A stretch of 34,164 nt of DNA from Deltaproteobacteria bacterium (GCA_016717595.1 JADKFE010000063.1:1-34164); one strand, 5' to 3'; positions 1-8,570 are shown, counted from the first letter of the stretch. Notes: generated from the letters alone by a model not told the origin. Numbers and translations: made by a program.

Positions 1-87
1 CAGAAGCACCTGCGCGCCGGGGCCGGCGACTCCACGCTGAGCTTGGTGCGGGTCGTGGTGGGGCGGTTGAGGGAGGGTGGGTTTTGA
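1..87 (+). CDS. C-terminal end of an unidentified protein (partial)
   Basis: The first frame is open from base 1 to a TGA at 85-87 and encodes 28 residues ending in LVRVVVGRLREGGF. The codons are GC-rich at third positions, like the real genes nearby, so this is probably the tail of a gene entering from the left. Nothing in so short a piece identifies a family. It ends 78 bases before the next start codon. Confidence 0.4.
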   Translation, partial: QKHLRAGAGDSTLSLVRVVVGRLREGGF

Positions 88-105
88 TCGGGGCCAAAAT
101 AACGG

Positions 106-134
106 GCGACGGGTGTGGGGGTTGCGGCTACCCT
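106..134 (+). promoter_or_regulatory. Candidate sigma70-type promoter for the metallopeptidase gene
   Basis: GCGACG (106-111) and TACCCT (129-134) are 17 bases apart. The -10 fits the TAnnnT pattern and lies 31 bases before the ATG at 166. The -35 matches TTGACA at only three positions, so this is a weak prediction. Confidence 0.22.
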
Positions 135-165
135 ATGGAAGAACCTCAATGATTAGGGGATTCCT

Positions 166-1573
166 ATGTCATCGTATCAACGCGGCGACGTCCCACTCTC
201 CACGGTCTTCCAGAGCATGACGCCGCAGGCCCGGCGGGAGCAGGCCAGGAGCCAGGTGTCGGACCGGGCGACTCGCGGAGCCGGGCACAGACCAGAGCAA
301 CGCCTTGGCCTGTGAGCAGCTCTGCGACGTGAACGCGGCGAGTGATCCTGCGCTGCAAGCGTTTCTGGGCCACGGCCCCTTTGGGCCATCCACCCTACAA
401 GCGCCCACCGGCATCGGCGGCTTCGACGCGGAGTACCACCCCGGTGCGGGGCAGCTCGTGATCACGGTGCGAGGCTCCGTGAACCTCATGGACGGCCTCA
501 CCGAGCAGAGCGGCAGCCTCGTCGCGAGTCATACCGATCTAGATCAGGCCGCGATCGACGGAAACCTCATCGCAGATCCCGCCGCCCGCGCGGCCTTCCT
601 CGCGGACTTTCAATGGGGGCAAGACACCTCCGCTTGGGTTACCAAGGTTCAGGGGAACGTCGAGCGCACATGGTCGAACCACTTCAGCTTCTGGGTAGAC
701 AAGCCGGGCTGGGAGTGTGTGATCGCCTCCGTGCTCGTAGACATTGACATGGTTGAGGGAATGTCACGACCCAACGACCACGTCAACATCGAGGCCTACA
801 AGTGCCCTGACGATGGCGCCTATGATGTTGGAGCGTATGTCGCCAGCGGCACAGGGGGCACCGGAAACTCGATGGTGCTGTCCTCCCGAGATGGGATGAA
901 CTCGGACGAACGAACCCAACAGGGTGGCTCTCTGCTTCAGCGCGAGGTAGGTCCGTTTGGCGTCGGGTCCGCGCGGCTCTCCAACGACAACAGAGCCAGC
1001 TTAGACGCCTTCGCCGCAGACTTTCTGGACGCCAACAACGACGGGTCAAACCCAATCACGCTCGTCGGGAGAGCCTCGTCTGACGGCGCCGCCGCGCAGA
1101 ATGAGCGCCTCGCACGCCAGCGCGCGGAGGCCGTATCTGCGTACTTACGCGCGAAGGGTGTCGCGCAGACACGAATCACCGTTCAGCTTGGCGGGACTCA
1201 AGGCGCCGACGCCAGCGAGGCTTGGCGGCGTGTGGACCTGGTCGTCGGTGATGGCCGCGCCCAAGACGTCGCCTCTCACGAGTTTGGGCATGTGCTCGGA
1301 CTGACCGACCACTATGACGACGCGGGCAGCGACGCGGACGGGGATGGTGTGGCCGATCGTGGCGGCACGATCAGCGGCACCGGCGCCCCAGCGGGTACGC
1401 TCGCTGGCCATGACAACCTCGCAAAACAGATCGGCGTGAGCGGCGGCGCGGTATATGAGAACAACGACAACATCATGTCCTTGGGATGTAACGTCGCGCC
1501 TGCCAACTACGCGACGATCGGCTGGGCGCTCCAGACGGTCACCAGCGTCCCTGAGTGGAAAATCAACGGATGA
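166..1573 (+). CDS. OmpA-like domain plus zinc metallopeptidase protein, apparent frameshift
   Basis: The ATG at 166 follows a good AGGGGA ribosome-binding site. Its frame stops at 313-315, while the +1 frame is open from 221 to 1573 but has no plausible start. Removing one G from the GGG at 283-285 joins them as ...TRGAGTDQSNALACEQL..., giving about 468 residues. An OmpA-like peptidoglycan-binding domain spans roughly residues 275-367 (LVGRASSDG, then RLARQRAEAVSAYLRAKGV). It is followed by HEFGHVLGLTDHY (His371, Glu372, His375, Asp381), a zinc site with Asp as third ligand like snapalysin (M7), and NIMS (Met437), a metzincin-type Met-turn. There is no signal peptide. From memory, similar OmpA/HExxH proteins occur beside extracellular contractile injection systems, so an effector role is possible but no such genes are visible here. 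The gene looks less GC-rich than its neighbours. Confidence 0.72.
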
Positions 1574-2163
1574 TCATCGCGTTAGTGCTGACAATCACCG
1601 CCTGCGGAGCGCAGAGCGCCGCGCCCACCCTCGGCCCGCCCGAGACGCCCGCTGAGGCCCTCCCGCCTCCGACCGCCCCCTGCCAGGAGCTGCCCATGCT
1701 GACAGAACTCACCGACGAGGGCCTCCCCCCCGAGCTCACCCAGGCCCAACCGCTGTGGGAGAGCGTCCGCGGGCCCGACCGAGGCGGCGCCGTGCGGGTG
1801 TCGCGGCTTTATGCCAACGGCGACCTCTACGCGTGGTCTGACCAGCGCCGTGTGGAGGGCCCGGGCGGGGTGCCGCGCCGCGAGGCCGCGCCGGCTCGTT
1901 GGCGTCTTGACGCGCGGCTGAGCGCGGCGGCCGTGGCCGAGGTCGAGGCGGTGATCAAGGCGCGGTTCATGGGGCTCACGCTCCCCGCGCCGACCGTCGT
2001 CGTGAGCGACGGCACCCCCGCGGCGGCGAGGGCCTGCGTCGGCGGGGTTGGGCACGCCGTGAGCGCGCCGTCCGCCATCACCGCTGAGGAGGTTCGGGCC
2101 GTTGAGCACACCATCCAGCGTGGCGTGAAGCCGGGCTCCGCCCCGATCAACAACGGCCCCTAG
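1570..2163 (+). CDS. Small putative lipoprotein, function unknown
   Basis: This encodes 197 residues. The ATG at 1570 overlaps the previous stop (ATGA), implying translational coupling; an in-frame GTG at 1555 is a less likely start. MIIALVLTITACGAQ is a short lipoprotein signal with lipobox ITAC, so the mature protein would be anchored at Cys12. A Pro-rich linker follows, then a globular domain of about 150 residues containing VRVSRLYANGDLYAWSD and two further cysteines. I do not recognise the family. Its coupling to the metallopeptidase suggests a shared role such as a membrane-anchored partner or immunity-like protein, but the sequence does not prove this. Confidence 0.7.
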   Translation: MIIALVLTITACGAQSAAPTLGPPETPAEALPPPTAPCQELPMLTELTDEGLPPELTQAQPLWESVRGPDRGGAVRVSRLYANGDLYAWSDQRRVEGPGGVPRREAAPARWRLDARLSAAAVAEVEAVIKARFMGLTLPAPTVVVSDGTPAAARACVGGVGHAVSAPSAITAEEVRAVEHTIQRGVKPGSAPINNGP

Positions 2164-2173
2164 CCTCCGCCAC

Positions 2174-2202
2174 TTCTGCTCCGCGCCCCCATGAGATAGG
2201 CT
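2174..2202 (+). promoter_or_regulatory. Candidate promoter for nadE
   Basis: TAGGCT (2197-2202) lies 25 bases before the nadE ATG and matches the TANGCT form seen before other genes in this window. The -35 at the right spacing, TTCTGC (2174-2179), is poor. A GGAG ribosome-binding site lies between this and the start. Confidence 0.3.
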
Positions 2203-2227
2203 CCCCTCAACCCGTCCCGGAGCCTCC

Positions 2228-4297
2228 ATGTCCCTCGCCCCCGCCGTGCGTGTCGGCGCCGCCTCCCTCAACCAGACCGTCGGCGACTGGCGCGGCAACA
2301 CCGAACGTATCGTCCGCGCCTTACGCCTCGCCCGCGCCCGAGGGGTGCGCCTGCTCGCGCTCCCCGAGATGTGTATCCCCGGCTACAGCCTGTGTGACCG
2401 GCTGTTCCGCGCCGGGACGCTGCGGCGCTCGTGGGAGGTCGTGCGCGCGCTTCTGCCCGAGACCCGCGGCCTCGTCACCACCGTCGGCCTGCCGGTCTTG
2501 CACGAGGGCGTTCTGTACAACGCCATGGCGGTGCTCGCCGACGGCGCGCTCGTGGGCGTCGTCGCCAAAGAGAACCTCGCGTCGGGCGACGTGCAGTATG
2601 AGAGCCGCTACTTCCAGCCTTGGCCCCGGGGCCGTCTCGACACAATCGAGGTCGAGGGCATCGGCGCGGTGCCCTTCGGCGCCTTGGTGTTTGAGCTGCC
2701 GGGACTGTGTCGTTTCGCCCTGGAGATCTGCGAAGACGGCTGGAAAGGCATCCGCCCGGGCTCTACCTTGGCCTTGGCCGGGGCGGAGGTGCTGCTGAAC
2801 CCCTCGGCGAGCTGGTTTGTCATCGGCAAACACCGCGTTCGGCGCCGTTTGGTCGAGCAGGTGAGCCAAGAGGACCACTGCGCGTATGTCTACACCTCAC
2901 TCTTGGGCTGTGACTCGACGCGGCTGGTGTTTGACGGCAGCCTGTTTGTGGCCGCCGACGGGACGATGCTGCGTGAGGGCCGCCGCTTTCGTTTCACCGA
3001 CGACATCGAGCTCATCGACGCCGTGGTAGACCTCGACGCCATCCGCCTCGCCCGTCTAGAGGAGGGGAGCTGGCGTGAGCAGGCCCAGGCCTTCGCCCGG
3101 GGAGAGCTCGGCGCCGCGCCCCAGCAGGTGAAGATCAACGCCCAGCTCAGCGGCGAGGAGGCCCCGGCGCCGGGCCCGCCGTGGTACGAGCCCCTGCCCG
3201 CCCGTCACATCGACCCGTCCTTGGCCTGGTTAGAGGACGAGGGCCTCTTGCCCCGGGCGCTCACCCAGCTCGATCTCAACCACATCGAGCTTGAGCTGGC
3301 GCTCTGTATGGGTCTGCGAGACTACGCCGTCAAATCCGGCGTAAAGGCCTTCGCCCTAGCGCTCTCTGGCGGCCGAGACTCGTCGATGGTGGCGGTGATC
3401 GTCGCCCGGATGTGGCGTTATATGCACCCCACGCTCTCCGAGCACGAGCTGCGAGAGAAGATCGCCCGCGGACTGTACACGGCGTACATGGGCACGGCGA
3501 ACTCCGGGCCCGTCACCCGCCACGCCGCGCTGGCGCTCGCCGAGGCCTTGGGCGCCACCCACCGCGAGGTGGAGATTCAGGGCGCGGTGAACGAGCATGT
3601 GCGCCTGGCCGAGGGCCTCTGCGGCCAGCCGCTCTCGTGGGACGACCCGGCGGACGACATCCCGCTGCAGAACGTGCAGGCGCGGCTGCGCGGCTCGCTC
3701 ATCTGGATGTTGGCGAACGTACACAACGCGCTCTTGCTCTCCACCTCCAACCAGTCCGAGGCCGCCGTGGGTTACGCCACCATGGACGGCGACACCTCCG
3801 GCGGCCTCTCGCCGCTCTCAGGCATCCCCAAGAGCCTCATCACCCTGTGGCTGAGCTGGGCGGAGACGATGCACGGCATTCACGCCCTCCAGTTTGTGAA
3901 CGTGCAGGCGCCCACCGCCGAGCTGCGCCCCCCGGATCGTGCACAGACCGATGAGGGCGATCTGATGCCGTTCCGAGTGCTCGACCAGCTCATGTTTGAG
4001 TTTGTGCAGCAAGGCCGCGACCCAAAGGCGATGTTCCAGCGCCTCTGGCCCCAGCTCCAGGGCGAGTATGGCGGCGACCCGTGGGGCCTCGCGAGACACA
4101 TCCGCAAGTTTGTGGTGATGCTCTGCCGCGCGCAGTGGAAACGTGAACGCTTCGCCATCAGCTTCCGTGTGGCCGCGTTTGACCTCGACCCCAAGACCGG
4201 CTTCCGTTTCCCGCCGGTGCAGGCCCCGTTCACTGAAGAGCTCGAGGAGCTCGACGCCTACGTCGCCGCGCTCTGCGCTGGATCATCCCCGAGCTGA
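2228..4297 (+). CDS. nadE: Glutamine-dependent NAD+ synthetase
   Basis: This enzyme makes NAD+ from nicotinic acid adenine dinucleotide, ATP and glutamine, the last step of NAD biosynthesis in the cytoplasm. The 689-residue length fits the two-domain bacterial form. The N-terminal nitrilase-type glutaminase carries the catalytic triad Glu47 (ALPEMCIPGY), Lys114 (VAKENL) and Cys168 (EICEDGW), spaced as in the Mycobacterium tuberculosis enzyme. The C-terminal ATP-pyrophosphatase domain has the P-loop SGGRDSS (380-386), with Arg where Val or Leu is usual, and a STSNQSEAAVGYATMDGD stretch typical of NAD synthetases. ATG at 2228 is preceded by GGAG at good spacing. It is followed after 91 bases by a pyridine-nucleotide-dependent reductase on the same strand, which may be co-transcribed. 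Confidence 0.95.
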   Translation: MSLAPAVRVGAASLNQTVGDWRGNTERIVRALRLARARGVRLLALPEMCIPGYSLCDRLFRAGTLRRSWEVVRALLPETRGLVTTVGLPVLHEGVLYNAMAVLADGALVGVVAKENLASGDVQYESRYFQPWPRGRLDTIEVEGIGAVPFGALVFELPGLCRFALEICEDGWKGIRPGSTLALAGAEVLLNPSASWFVIGKHRVRRRLVEQVSQEDHCAYVYTSLLGCDSTRLVFDGSLFVAADGTMLREGRRFRFTDDIELIDAVVDLDAIRLARLEEGSWREQAQAFARGELGAAPQQVKINAQLSGEEAPAPGPPWYEPLPARHIDPSLAWLEDEGLLPRALTQLDLNHIELELALCMGLRDYAVKSGVKAFALALSGGRDSSMVAVIVARMWRYMHPTLSEHELREKIARGLYTAYMGTANSGPVTRHAALALAEALGATHREVEIQGAVNEHVRLAEGLCGQPLSWDDPADDIPLQNVQARLRGSLIWMLANVHNALLLSTSNQSEAAVGYATMDGDTSGGLSPLSGIPKSLITLWLSWAETMHGIHALQFVNVQAPTAELRPPDRAQTDEGDLMPFRVLDQLMFEFVQQGRDPKAMFQRLWPQLQGEYGGDPWGLARHIRKFVVMLCRAQWKRERFAISFRVAAFDLDPKTGFRFPPVQAPFTEELEELDAYVAALCAGSSPS

Positions 4298-4349
4298 GCC
4301 AACCCTGCGCCAGATCGTCCCGCCGTGCCCTTGGGCCACGACGGGGCGC

Positions 4350-4380
4350 GGGAGGCGATTAAGCCCTCCCCCTACGGAGG
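4350..4380 (+). promoter_or_regulatory. Alternative hairpins around the Shine-Dalgarno of the CoA-disulfide reductase gene
   Basis: GGGAGG (4350-4355) can pair with CCTCCC (4365-4370) across a 9-base loop. The same CCTCC (4365-4369) can instead pair with the Shine-Dalgarno GGAGG (4376-4380) across a 6-base loop. The two pairings exclude each other, the layout of a translational switch. Short GC stems also arise by chance in such DNA, so regulation is only an inference. Confidence 0.3.
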
Positions 4381-4388
4381 ATCTGGTG

Positions 4389-6068
4389 ATGACGACGGCG
4401 AACAAGGTGACCAAGACGATCGTGGTGGTGGGCGGCGTAGCAGGCGGCGCGAGCGCGGCCACCCGGGCCCGGCGCTGTGACGAGTCGGCGCACATCGTGC
4501 TGTTTGAGAAGGACGAGCACATCTCCTTCGCCAACTGTGGGCTTCCCTACTACATCGGCGGCGAGATCAAGGACCGCGCGAAGCTCTTGATCACCACGCC
4601 GGAGCAGGTCGCCCAGCGGTTTGGCATCGAGGTTCACACCCAGCGGGAGGTCATGTCCATCGACCGCGTCCGGAAGGTCGTCACCGTGCTCAACCGCGAG
4701 ACCGGCGAGACCAGTGAGCAAGCCTACGACAAGCTCATCTTGGCGCCGGGCGCCTCGCCCATCGTGCCGCCGGGCCCCCGGGCGGCGAACGTGTTCACCC
4801 TGAGAAACCTCCACGACACCGACATGCTCAAGAGCGCGCTCGACGCCTTGGCCGCCCGTGAAGGCGACGAGCCCCGGCGCGCCGTGGTCGTCGGCGCGGG
4901 CTTCATCGGCTTGGAGATGGTCGAGCAGCTTCATCACAAAGGCTTTGAGGTGCAGCTCGTCGAGAAGGCCGGGCAGGTGCTCCCGCCGCTGGACGCCGAG
5001 ATGGCCCGGCTGGTGGAGGAGGAGCTCGGCCGCCGCGGCGTGCGCCTTTATTTGGGCGACGGCGTGCTCGGGCTCACGATGAAGGACGGGCTCGCCACAG
5101 AGATTCGCCTAGAGAGCGGCCTGAGCCTGGCCGCGGATCTGTTCATCTTGGGCATGGGCGTGCGGCCCAACACCCAGCTCGCCGAGGCCGCCGGGCTCAC
5201 GCTCGGGCCCAGCCGCGGCGTGAAGGTAGACGAGCACATGCGCACAAGCGACCCCGACGTGTACGCCGTCGGCGACGTGGTCGAGGTGCTGCACGGCGTC
5301 GCGCACACCCCTCTGCGGGTGCCGCTGGCGGGCATCGCCAACCGGGCCGGGCGCCTCGCCGGGGGCCACTGTGTGGGAGAGAACCCCGAGCGCGCCCCGG
5401 CGGCCTTGGGCACGGCGATCGTGCGGGTGTTCGGCGTCATCGCGGCCTGCACCGGGCTCAGCGAGGCCCAGGCGGCGCGGATGGGCAAACCGTGCGCCAC
5501 GGTGTACGTCGAGGGCGGCAGCCACGCGAGCTATTACCCCGGCGCCCAGAGCCTCTTGCTCAAGGTCTTGTTTCACCCCGAGACGGGCGCGCTCCTCGGC
5601 GCCCAGGCCGTCGGCGGTGAAGGGGTCGACAAACGAATCGACGTCGTCGCCACGGCCCTACATTTTGGCGGGACCGTGCGGGATCTCGCGCAGATTGACC
5701 TCGCCTACGCCCCGCCCTTTGGCAGCGCAAAAGACCCCCTGCACATGGCGGCCTTCGCGGCGTGTAACCAGCTCGACGGCCTCGTGCGGTTTGTGCCGCC
5801 GACGACGAACCTCGACGGCGCGCAGATCGTGGATGTGCGCGACCCCCATGAGCTGGTCCACGCTGCGCTTTCTGGCGCGGTGAACATCCCCCTGGATCAC
5901 CTGCGGGAGCGCCTCGCTGAGCTTGACCCCAGCCGCCCGACCGTCGTGGTGTGCCGGTCGGGCAAGCGGGGCTACCTCGGCGCCCGAATCCTCAGCCAGC
6001 GCGGCTTTGAGGACGTCGCCGTGCTCACCGGGGGCATGGTGGCGCGGCGACTGGTGACGGCAGGCTGA
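4389..6068 (+). CDS. CoA-disulfide / persulfide reductase fused to a rhodanese domain
   Basis: This is a flavoprotein of 559 residues in the CoADR-RHD family, which uses NAD(P)H to reduce CoA disulfide or CoA/polysulfide persulfides in the cytoplasm. Residues 11-26 hold the FAD-binding GGVAGGASAATR. FANCGLPYYIGG places the redox Cys at 50, the single active-site cysteine of CoA-disulfide reductases. A second dinucleotide fold VVGAGFIGLEM lies near 167-177, and the AVGDVVEV flavin motif and dimerisation domain follow. The last ~90 residues are a rhodanese domain with loop CRSGKRG and active Cys522. ATG 4389 sits 8 bases after GGAGG (4376-4380); the frame is open further upstream, but that part overlaps nadE and reads as noise. 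Choosing between CoA-disulfide and persulfide as the true substrate needs biochemistry. Confidence 0.92.
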   Translation: MTTANKVTKTIVVVGGVAGGASAATRARRCDESAHIVLFEKDEHISFANCGLPYYIGGEIKDRAKLLITTPEQVAQRFGIEVHTQREVMSIDRVRKVVTVLNRETGETSEQAYDKLILAPGASPIVPPGPRAANVFTLRNLHDTDMLKSALDALAAREGDEPRRAVVVGAGFIGLEMVEQLHHKGFEVQLVEKAGQVLPPLDAEMARLVEEELGRRGVRLYLGDGVLGLTMKDGLATEIRLESGLSLAADLFILGMGVRPNTQLAEAAGLTLGPSRGVKVDEHMRTSDPDVYAVGDVVEVLHGVAHTPLRVPLAGIANRAGRLAGGHCVGENPERAPAALGTAIVRVFGVIAACTGLSEAQAARMGKPCATVYVEGGSHASYYPGAQSLLLKVLFHPETGALLGAQAVGGEGVDKRIDVVATALHFGGTVRDLAQIDLAYAPPFGSAKDPLHMAAFAACNQLDGLVRFVPPTTNLDGAQIVDVRDPHELVHAALSGAVNIPLDHLRERLAELDPSRPTVVVCRSGKRGYLGARILSQRGFEDVAVLTGGMVARRLVTAG

Positions 6069-6078
6069 GGGGCCTCAG
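6065..6078. terminator. Short palindrome between convergent genes
   Basis: CTGAGGGGCCTCAG covers the stop of the plus-strand reductase and the stop region of the minus-strand gene. It could form a 5-6 base-pair hairpin on either strand, a possible bidirectional terminator. It has no T-tract and is very short. Confidence 0.22.
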
Positions 6079-7223
6079 GGCCGGACGATCGCCGCCTCGG
6101 CCCGAACCTCACGTTTGGTGACCACCTTCGCCTGGGCGGCGGTGGTCTGCTCTTGGTGGAACGCCGCGAGCTCTTCAGGGCTCACCGGCCCGCCGGTCAC
6201 GAAGACCGTGTTCGAGCCCGTGCCTTTGCACGACTCGGCGAGGCCATAGGTCCAGCCCATGGAGATCGACTCGGCCTCGGCCACCACCGTCTCGGGCCAG
6301 GTGGTGCCGGGGTTGCTGATCTCACCCAAGTGGACGACCTCACGCACCTTGCCACGTTTGCAGGTGGCCGTCTCCACGACGACGAGGCCGTAGTGCAACG
6401 AGCCGTCGGCCCACTTCGCGCTGGCGTAGCGTAGACCGGCGAGCTGGTCGGCCTCAGCGTTCGCGCCCAAAGACATGAGCGTGATGCGCGCCTGGTCGAG
6501 CACCTTGGGGGGCAAGGTGGGCGAGAGCTGCACGATGGCGGCGACGGCGGCGGCGGTGGCCTCGGGGTTCTGGCCCTCGACGCTGCCCAGGCCCGTGGTG
6601 TAGGCGAAGGTGCTGACGAGGTTCACCAGCTCCTCTTGATCCGCGGTGCCGATCACCAGATCCGAGAGCGTGGGGATCGCGGCGACGCCGAGGTTCTTGG
6701 CGTAGACCTCAAGGGCCGAGAAGTAGCGGGCGCGCTCTTTGGAGCGGTTGCGCACCTCGTCGTTGAGGAGCTTCTGGGCCTCGGGGGTGCGGCAGGTGGT
6801 GAGCGCGCGGTACCAGGGCTCGGTCCAGAAGCGGTCGCCGACGACGGCCTGGGTGTTCACGATGAACGCGCCGACCTTGGCGTCGCCCGCGCCGCAGGCC
6901 TCGCCGAGCTTGGCGATGGCGCGGGCGCGGTCGTCGGACTGCAAGGTGCCGACCCAGTCGCGCACGGCGGCCTCGCCGCCCGCGTTGATCGCGGCGATGG
7001 CGAACTCGGAGCTGTTCTCGCCGACGACGGTGCGCTTGAGCGTGGCGGGGAGCACAGCCTGGGCGGCGGCGGCGTCACAGGCGCGCAGGCTCTCCCAGGC
7101 GGCGGGCACCTGCAGCGGGCTCGCGTCCGCGAGCTCCTTCTGCGTGGCCTTGAGGCAGGCGGGGGGCTTGGCGGCCCAGGCCGTCGAGCCGAAGGTGAGG
7201 GTCAGGGCGAGCAGCATCGACAT
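6075..7223 (-). CDS. Secreted helical-repeat protein, function unknown
   Basis: This encodes 382 residues, starting at the ATG of MSMLLALTLTFGSTAWAAKP, a clear Sec signal peptide with cleavage after AWA. GGAG lies 7 bases upstream of that ATG; the longer open frame to 7376 adds only Arg-rich, implausible sequence. The mature part (residues ~20-382) is Ala-rich and mostly helical, with short blocks resembling HEAT-type repeats (AIAKLGEACG, ALEVYAKNLGVAAIPTLSDLV). It has several cysteines (PPACLKA, LRACDAA, GEACGAG, TTCRTPE, TATCKRG, ESCKGTG), consistent with disulfides in the periplasm. I recognise no catalytic motif. It is divergent from mdh and convergent with the reductase gene, so it is probably a single-gene transcript. 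Confidence 0.8.
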   Translation of the reverse strand: MSMLLALTLTFGSTAWAAKPPACLKATQKELADASPLQVPAAWESLRACDAAAAQAVLPATLKRTVVGENSSEFAIAAINAGGEAAVRDWVGTLQSDDRARAIAKLGEACGAGDAKVGAFIVNTQAVVGDRFWTEPWYRALTTCRTPEAQKLLNDEVRNRSKERARYFSALEVYAKNLGVAAIPTLSDLVIGTADQEELVNLVSTFAYTTGLGSVEGQNPEATAAAVAAIVQLSPTLPPKVLDQARITLMSLGANAEADQLAGLRYASAKWADGSLHYGLVVVETATCKRGKVREVVHLGEISNPGTTWPETVVAEAESISMGWTYGLAESCKGTGSNTVFVTGGPVSPEELAAFHQEQTTAAQAKVVTKREVRAEAAIVRP

Positions 7224-7443
7224 TGGAAGGCTCCACGAGGGTGGGTGGGCGCCCGTGGTCTCTCGTTTGTGGTTCGGGAGGCGTTGGGCTGGGCCAACAC
7301 ATCTTAGGACATTCACCGTCCGCCGTCGCGGGTTGATCCGTCGGTCGCCTCGCCTGACCATGCTGCGATGCGGCAAAAACTGAAGATCCGCCGGGCGGGG
7401 GCCTGTACCAAAGCGGCCTTGGGTCGGTTAGGGGGCAGGCGAT

Positions 7444-7459
7444 CCCCGGCGCGCCGGGG
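7444..7459. promoter_or_regulatory. Perfect 16-base palindrome upstream of mdh
   Basis: CCCCGGCGCGCCGGGG is perfectly self-complementary and ends 30 bases before the mdh start codon, in the 266-base divergent region 7224-7489. It may be an operator or a structured leader. A long palindrome is more likely by chance in GC-rich DNA, so function is uncertain. I saw no convincing promoter in the rest of this region. Confidence 0.35.
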
Positions 7460-7489
7460 CCTCAAAGCTCTCTCTCCGTGAGGACTCCC

Positions 7490-8479
7490 ATGAACGCCCC
7501 CATTCGTGTCGCCGTGACCGGCGCGGCCGGAAACATCGGCTACGCCCTGCTCTTCCGCCTCGCCTCGGGCTCTTGTTACGGCCCCGACCAGCCCATCATC
7601 CTCCAGCTCTTGGAGATCACCCCGGCGCTCAAGGCCCTGGAGGGTGTGGTGATGGAGCTCCAGGACAGCGCCTTCCCGCTCTTGCACGGCGTGGAGATCA
7701 GCGACGATCCCCAGGTCGCGTTTAACGGCGTGAACCAGGCGTTCCTCGTCGGCGCGCGGCCCCGCGGCCCGGGCATGGACCGCTCGGATCTCATCAAGGC
7801 CAACGGCCCGATCTTCATCAGCCAGGGCAAGGCGCTCGCCGAGGTCGGCGCGTCCGACGTTCGCGCCTTGGTCGTGGGCAACCCCGCGAACACCAACGCC
7901 CTCATCGCCCTGCACAACGCCCCCGGCCTGCCCAAAGACCGCATCCACGCCATGACCCGCCTCGATGAGAACCGCGCCAAGGCCCAGCTCGCCCGGCGCG
8001 CGGGCGTCACCCCCGGCGCGGTGAGCCACGTCGCGGTGTGGGGCAACCACTCGAACACCATGTTCCCCGACTTCCGCCACGCCCAGATCAACGGGCAGTC
8101 GGCCCCGGCGGTGGTGAACGACGAGGCCTGGCTCAAGGGCGAGTTCTTGGACACCGTCGCCAAGCGCGGCGCGGCGATCATCGCGGCGCGTGGCCTGTCT
8201 TCAGCGGCCTCGGCGGCGGCGGCGGCCATCGACCACATGAGCACGCTGTGGCACGGCACCCCCGGCGACGACTGGTCGTCCATGGCCGTCTACAGCGACG
8301 GCAGCCACTACGACGCCCCCGCCGACACCGTCTTCTCGTTCCCCGTGCGGGTCAAGAAGCGCGGCGAGGTGGAGATCGTCGAGGGCCTGGAGATCGACGA
8401 CTACGCCCGCGCCAAGATCCATGCCACGGGCGCCGAGCTCCTCGCCGAGCGTGAGGCGATCAAGGATCTGCTCGGCTGA
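7490..8479 (+). CDS. mdh: Malate dehydrogenase
   Basis: This enzyme interconverts malate and oxaloacetate with NAD+ in the TCA cycle, in the cytoplasm. The 329 residues match the usual length of the proteobacterial-type enzyme. N-terminal IRVAVTGAAGNIGYALLFRL is the dinucleotide-binding glycine motif. GARPRGPGMDRSDLIKANG holds the substrate arginines on the mobile loop. NPANTNA, then TRLDENRAKAQLA with the substrate Arg/Asp, and VAVWGNHSNTMFPD with proton-accepting His187 complete the active site. I chose ATG 7490, six bases after GAGGA, over an in-frame GTG at 7478. It stands alone downstream of the palindrome at 7444-7459. Confidence 0.96.
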   Translation: MNAPIRVAVTGAAGNIGYALLFRLASGSCYGPDQPIILQLLEITPALKALEGVVMELQDSAFPLLHGVEISDDPQVAFNGVNQAFLVGARPRGPGMDRSDLIKANGPIFISQGKALAEVGASDVRALVVGNPANTNALIALHNAPGLPKDRIHAMTRLDENRAKAQLARRAGVTPGAVSHVAVWGNHSNTMFPDFRHAQINGQSAPAVVNDEAWLKGEFLDTVAKRGAAIIAARGLSSAASAAAAAIDHMSTLWHGTPGDDWSSMAVYSDGSHYDAPADTVFSFPVRVKKRGEVEIVEGLEIDDYARAKIHATGAELLAEREAIKDLLG

Positions 8480-8491
8480 TCCTTCGCCCGT

Positions 8492-8558
8492 CGCGCGCAG
8501 CTCCTCGCGCGCGTGGCCCACGGCGGGTCGCGCGCGCGCCGAGCCCCCTCCAGAGGGG
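8492..8558 (+). terminator. GC hairpins after mdh
   Basis: CGCGCGC (8492-8498) pairs with GCGCGCG (8507-8513) over an 8-base loop. CCCCT (8545-8549) pairs with AGGGG (8554-8558). Either may help end mdh transcription; neither has a T-tract. Confidence 0.25.
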
Positions 8559-8570
8559 CCCAAAGATCGC

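Noticed and set aside
305..315. TTG at 305 as start of the metallopeptidase
   Set aside because: No ribosome-binding site, and frame 1 has a good one with a sensible N-terminus that joins by a one-base correction.
4143..4388. N-terminal extension of the CoADR-rhodanese reading frame by 82 residues
   Set aside because: It overlaps nadE, is Ser/Arg/Pro noise, and a strong GGAGG with ATG lies at 4376-4391.
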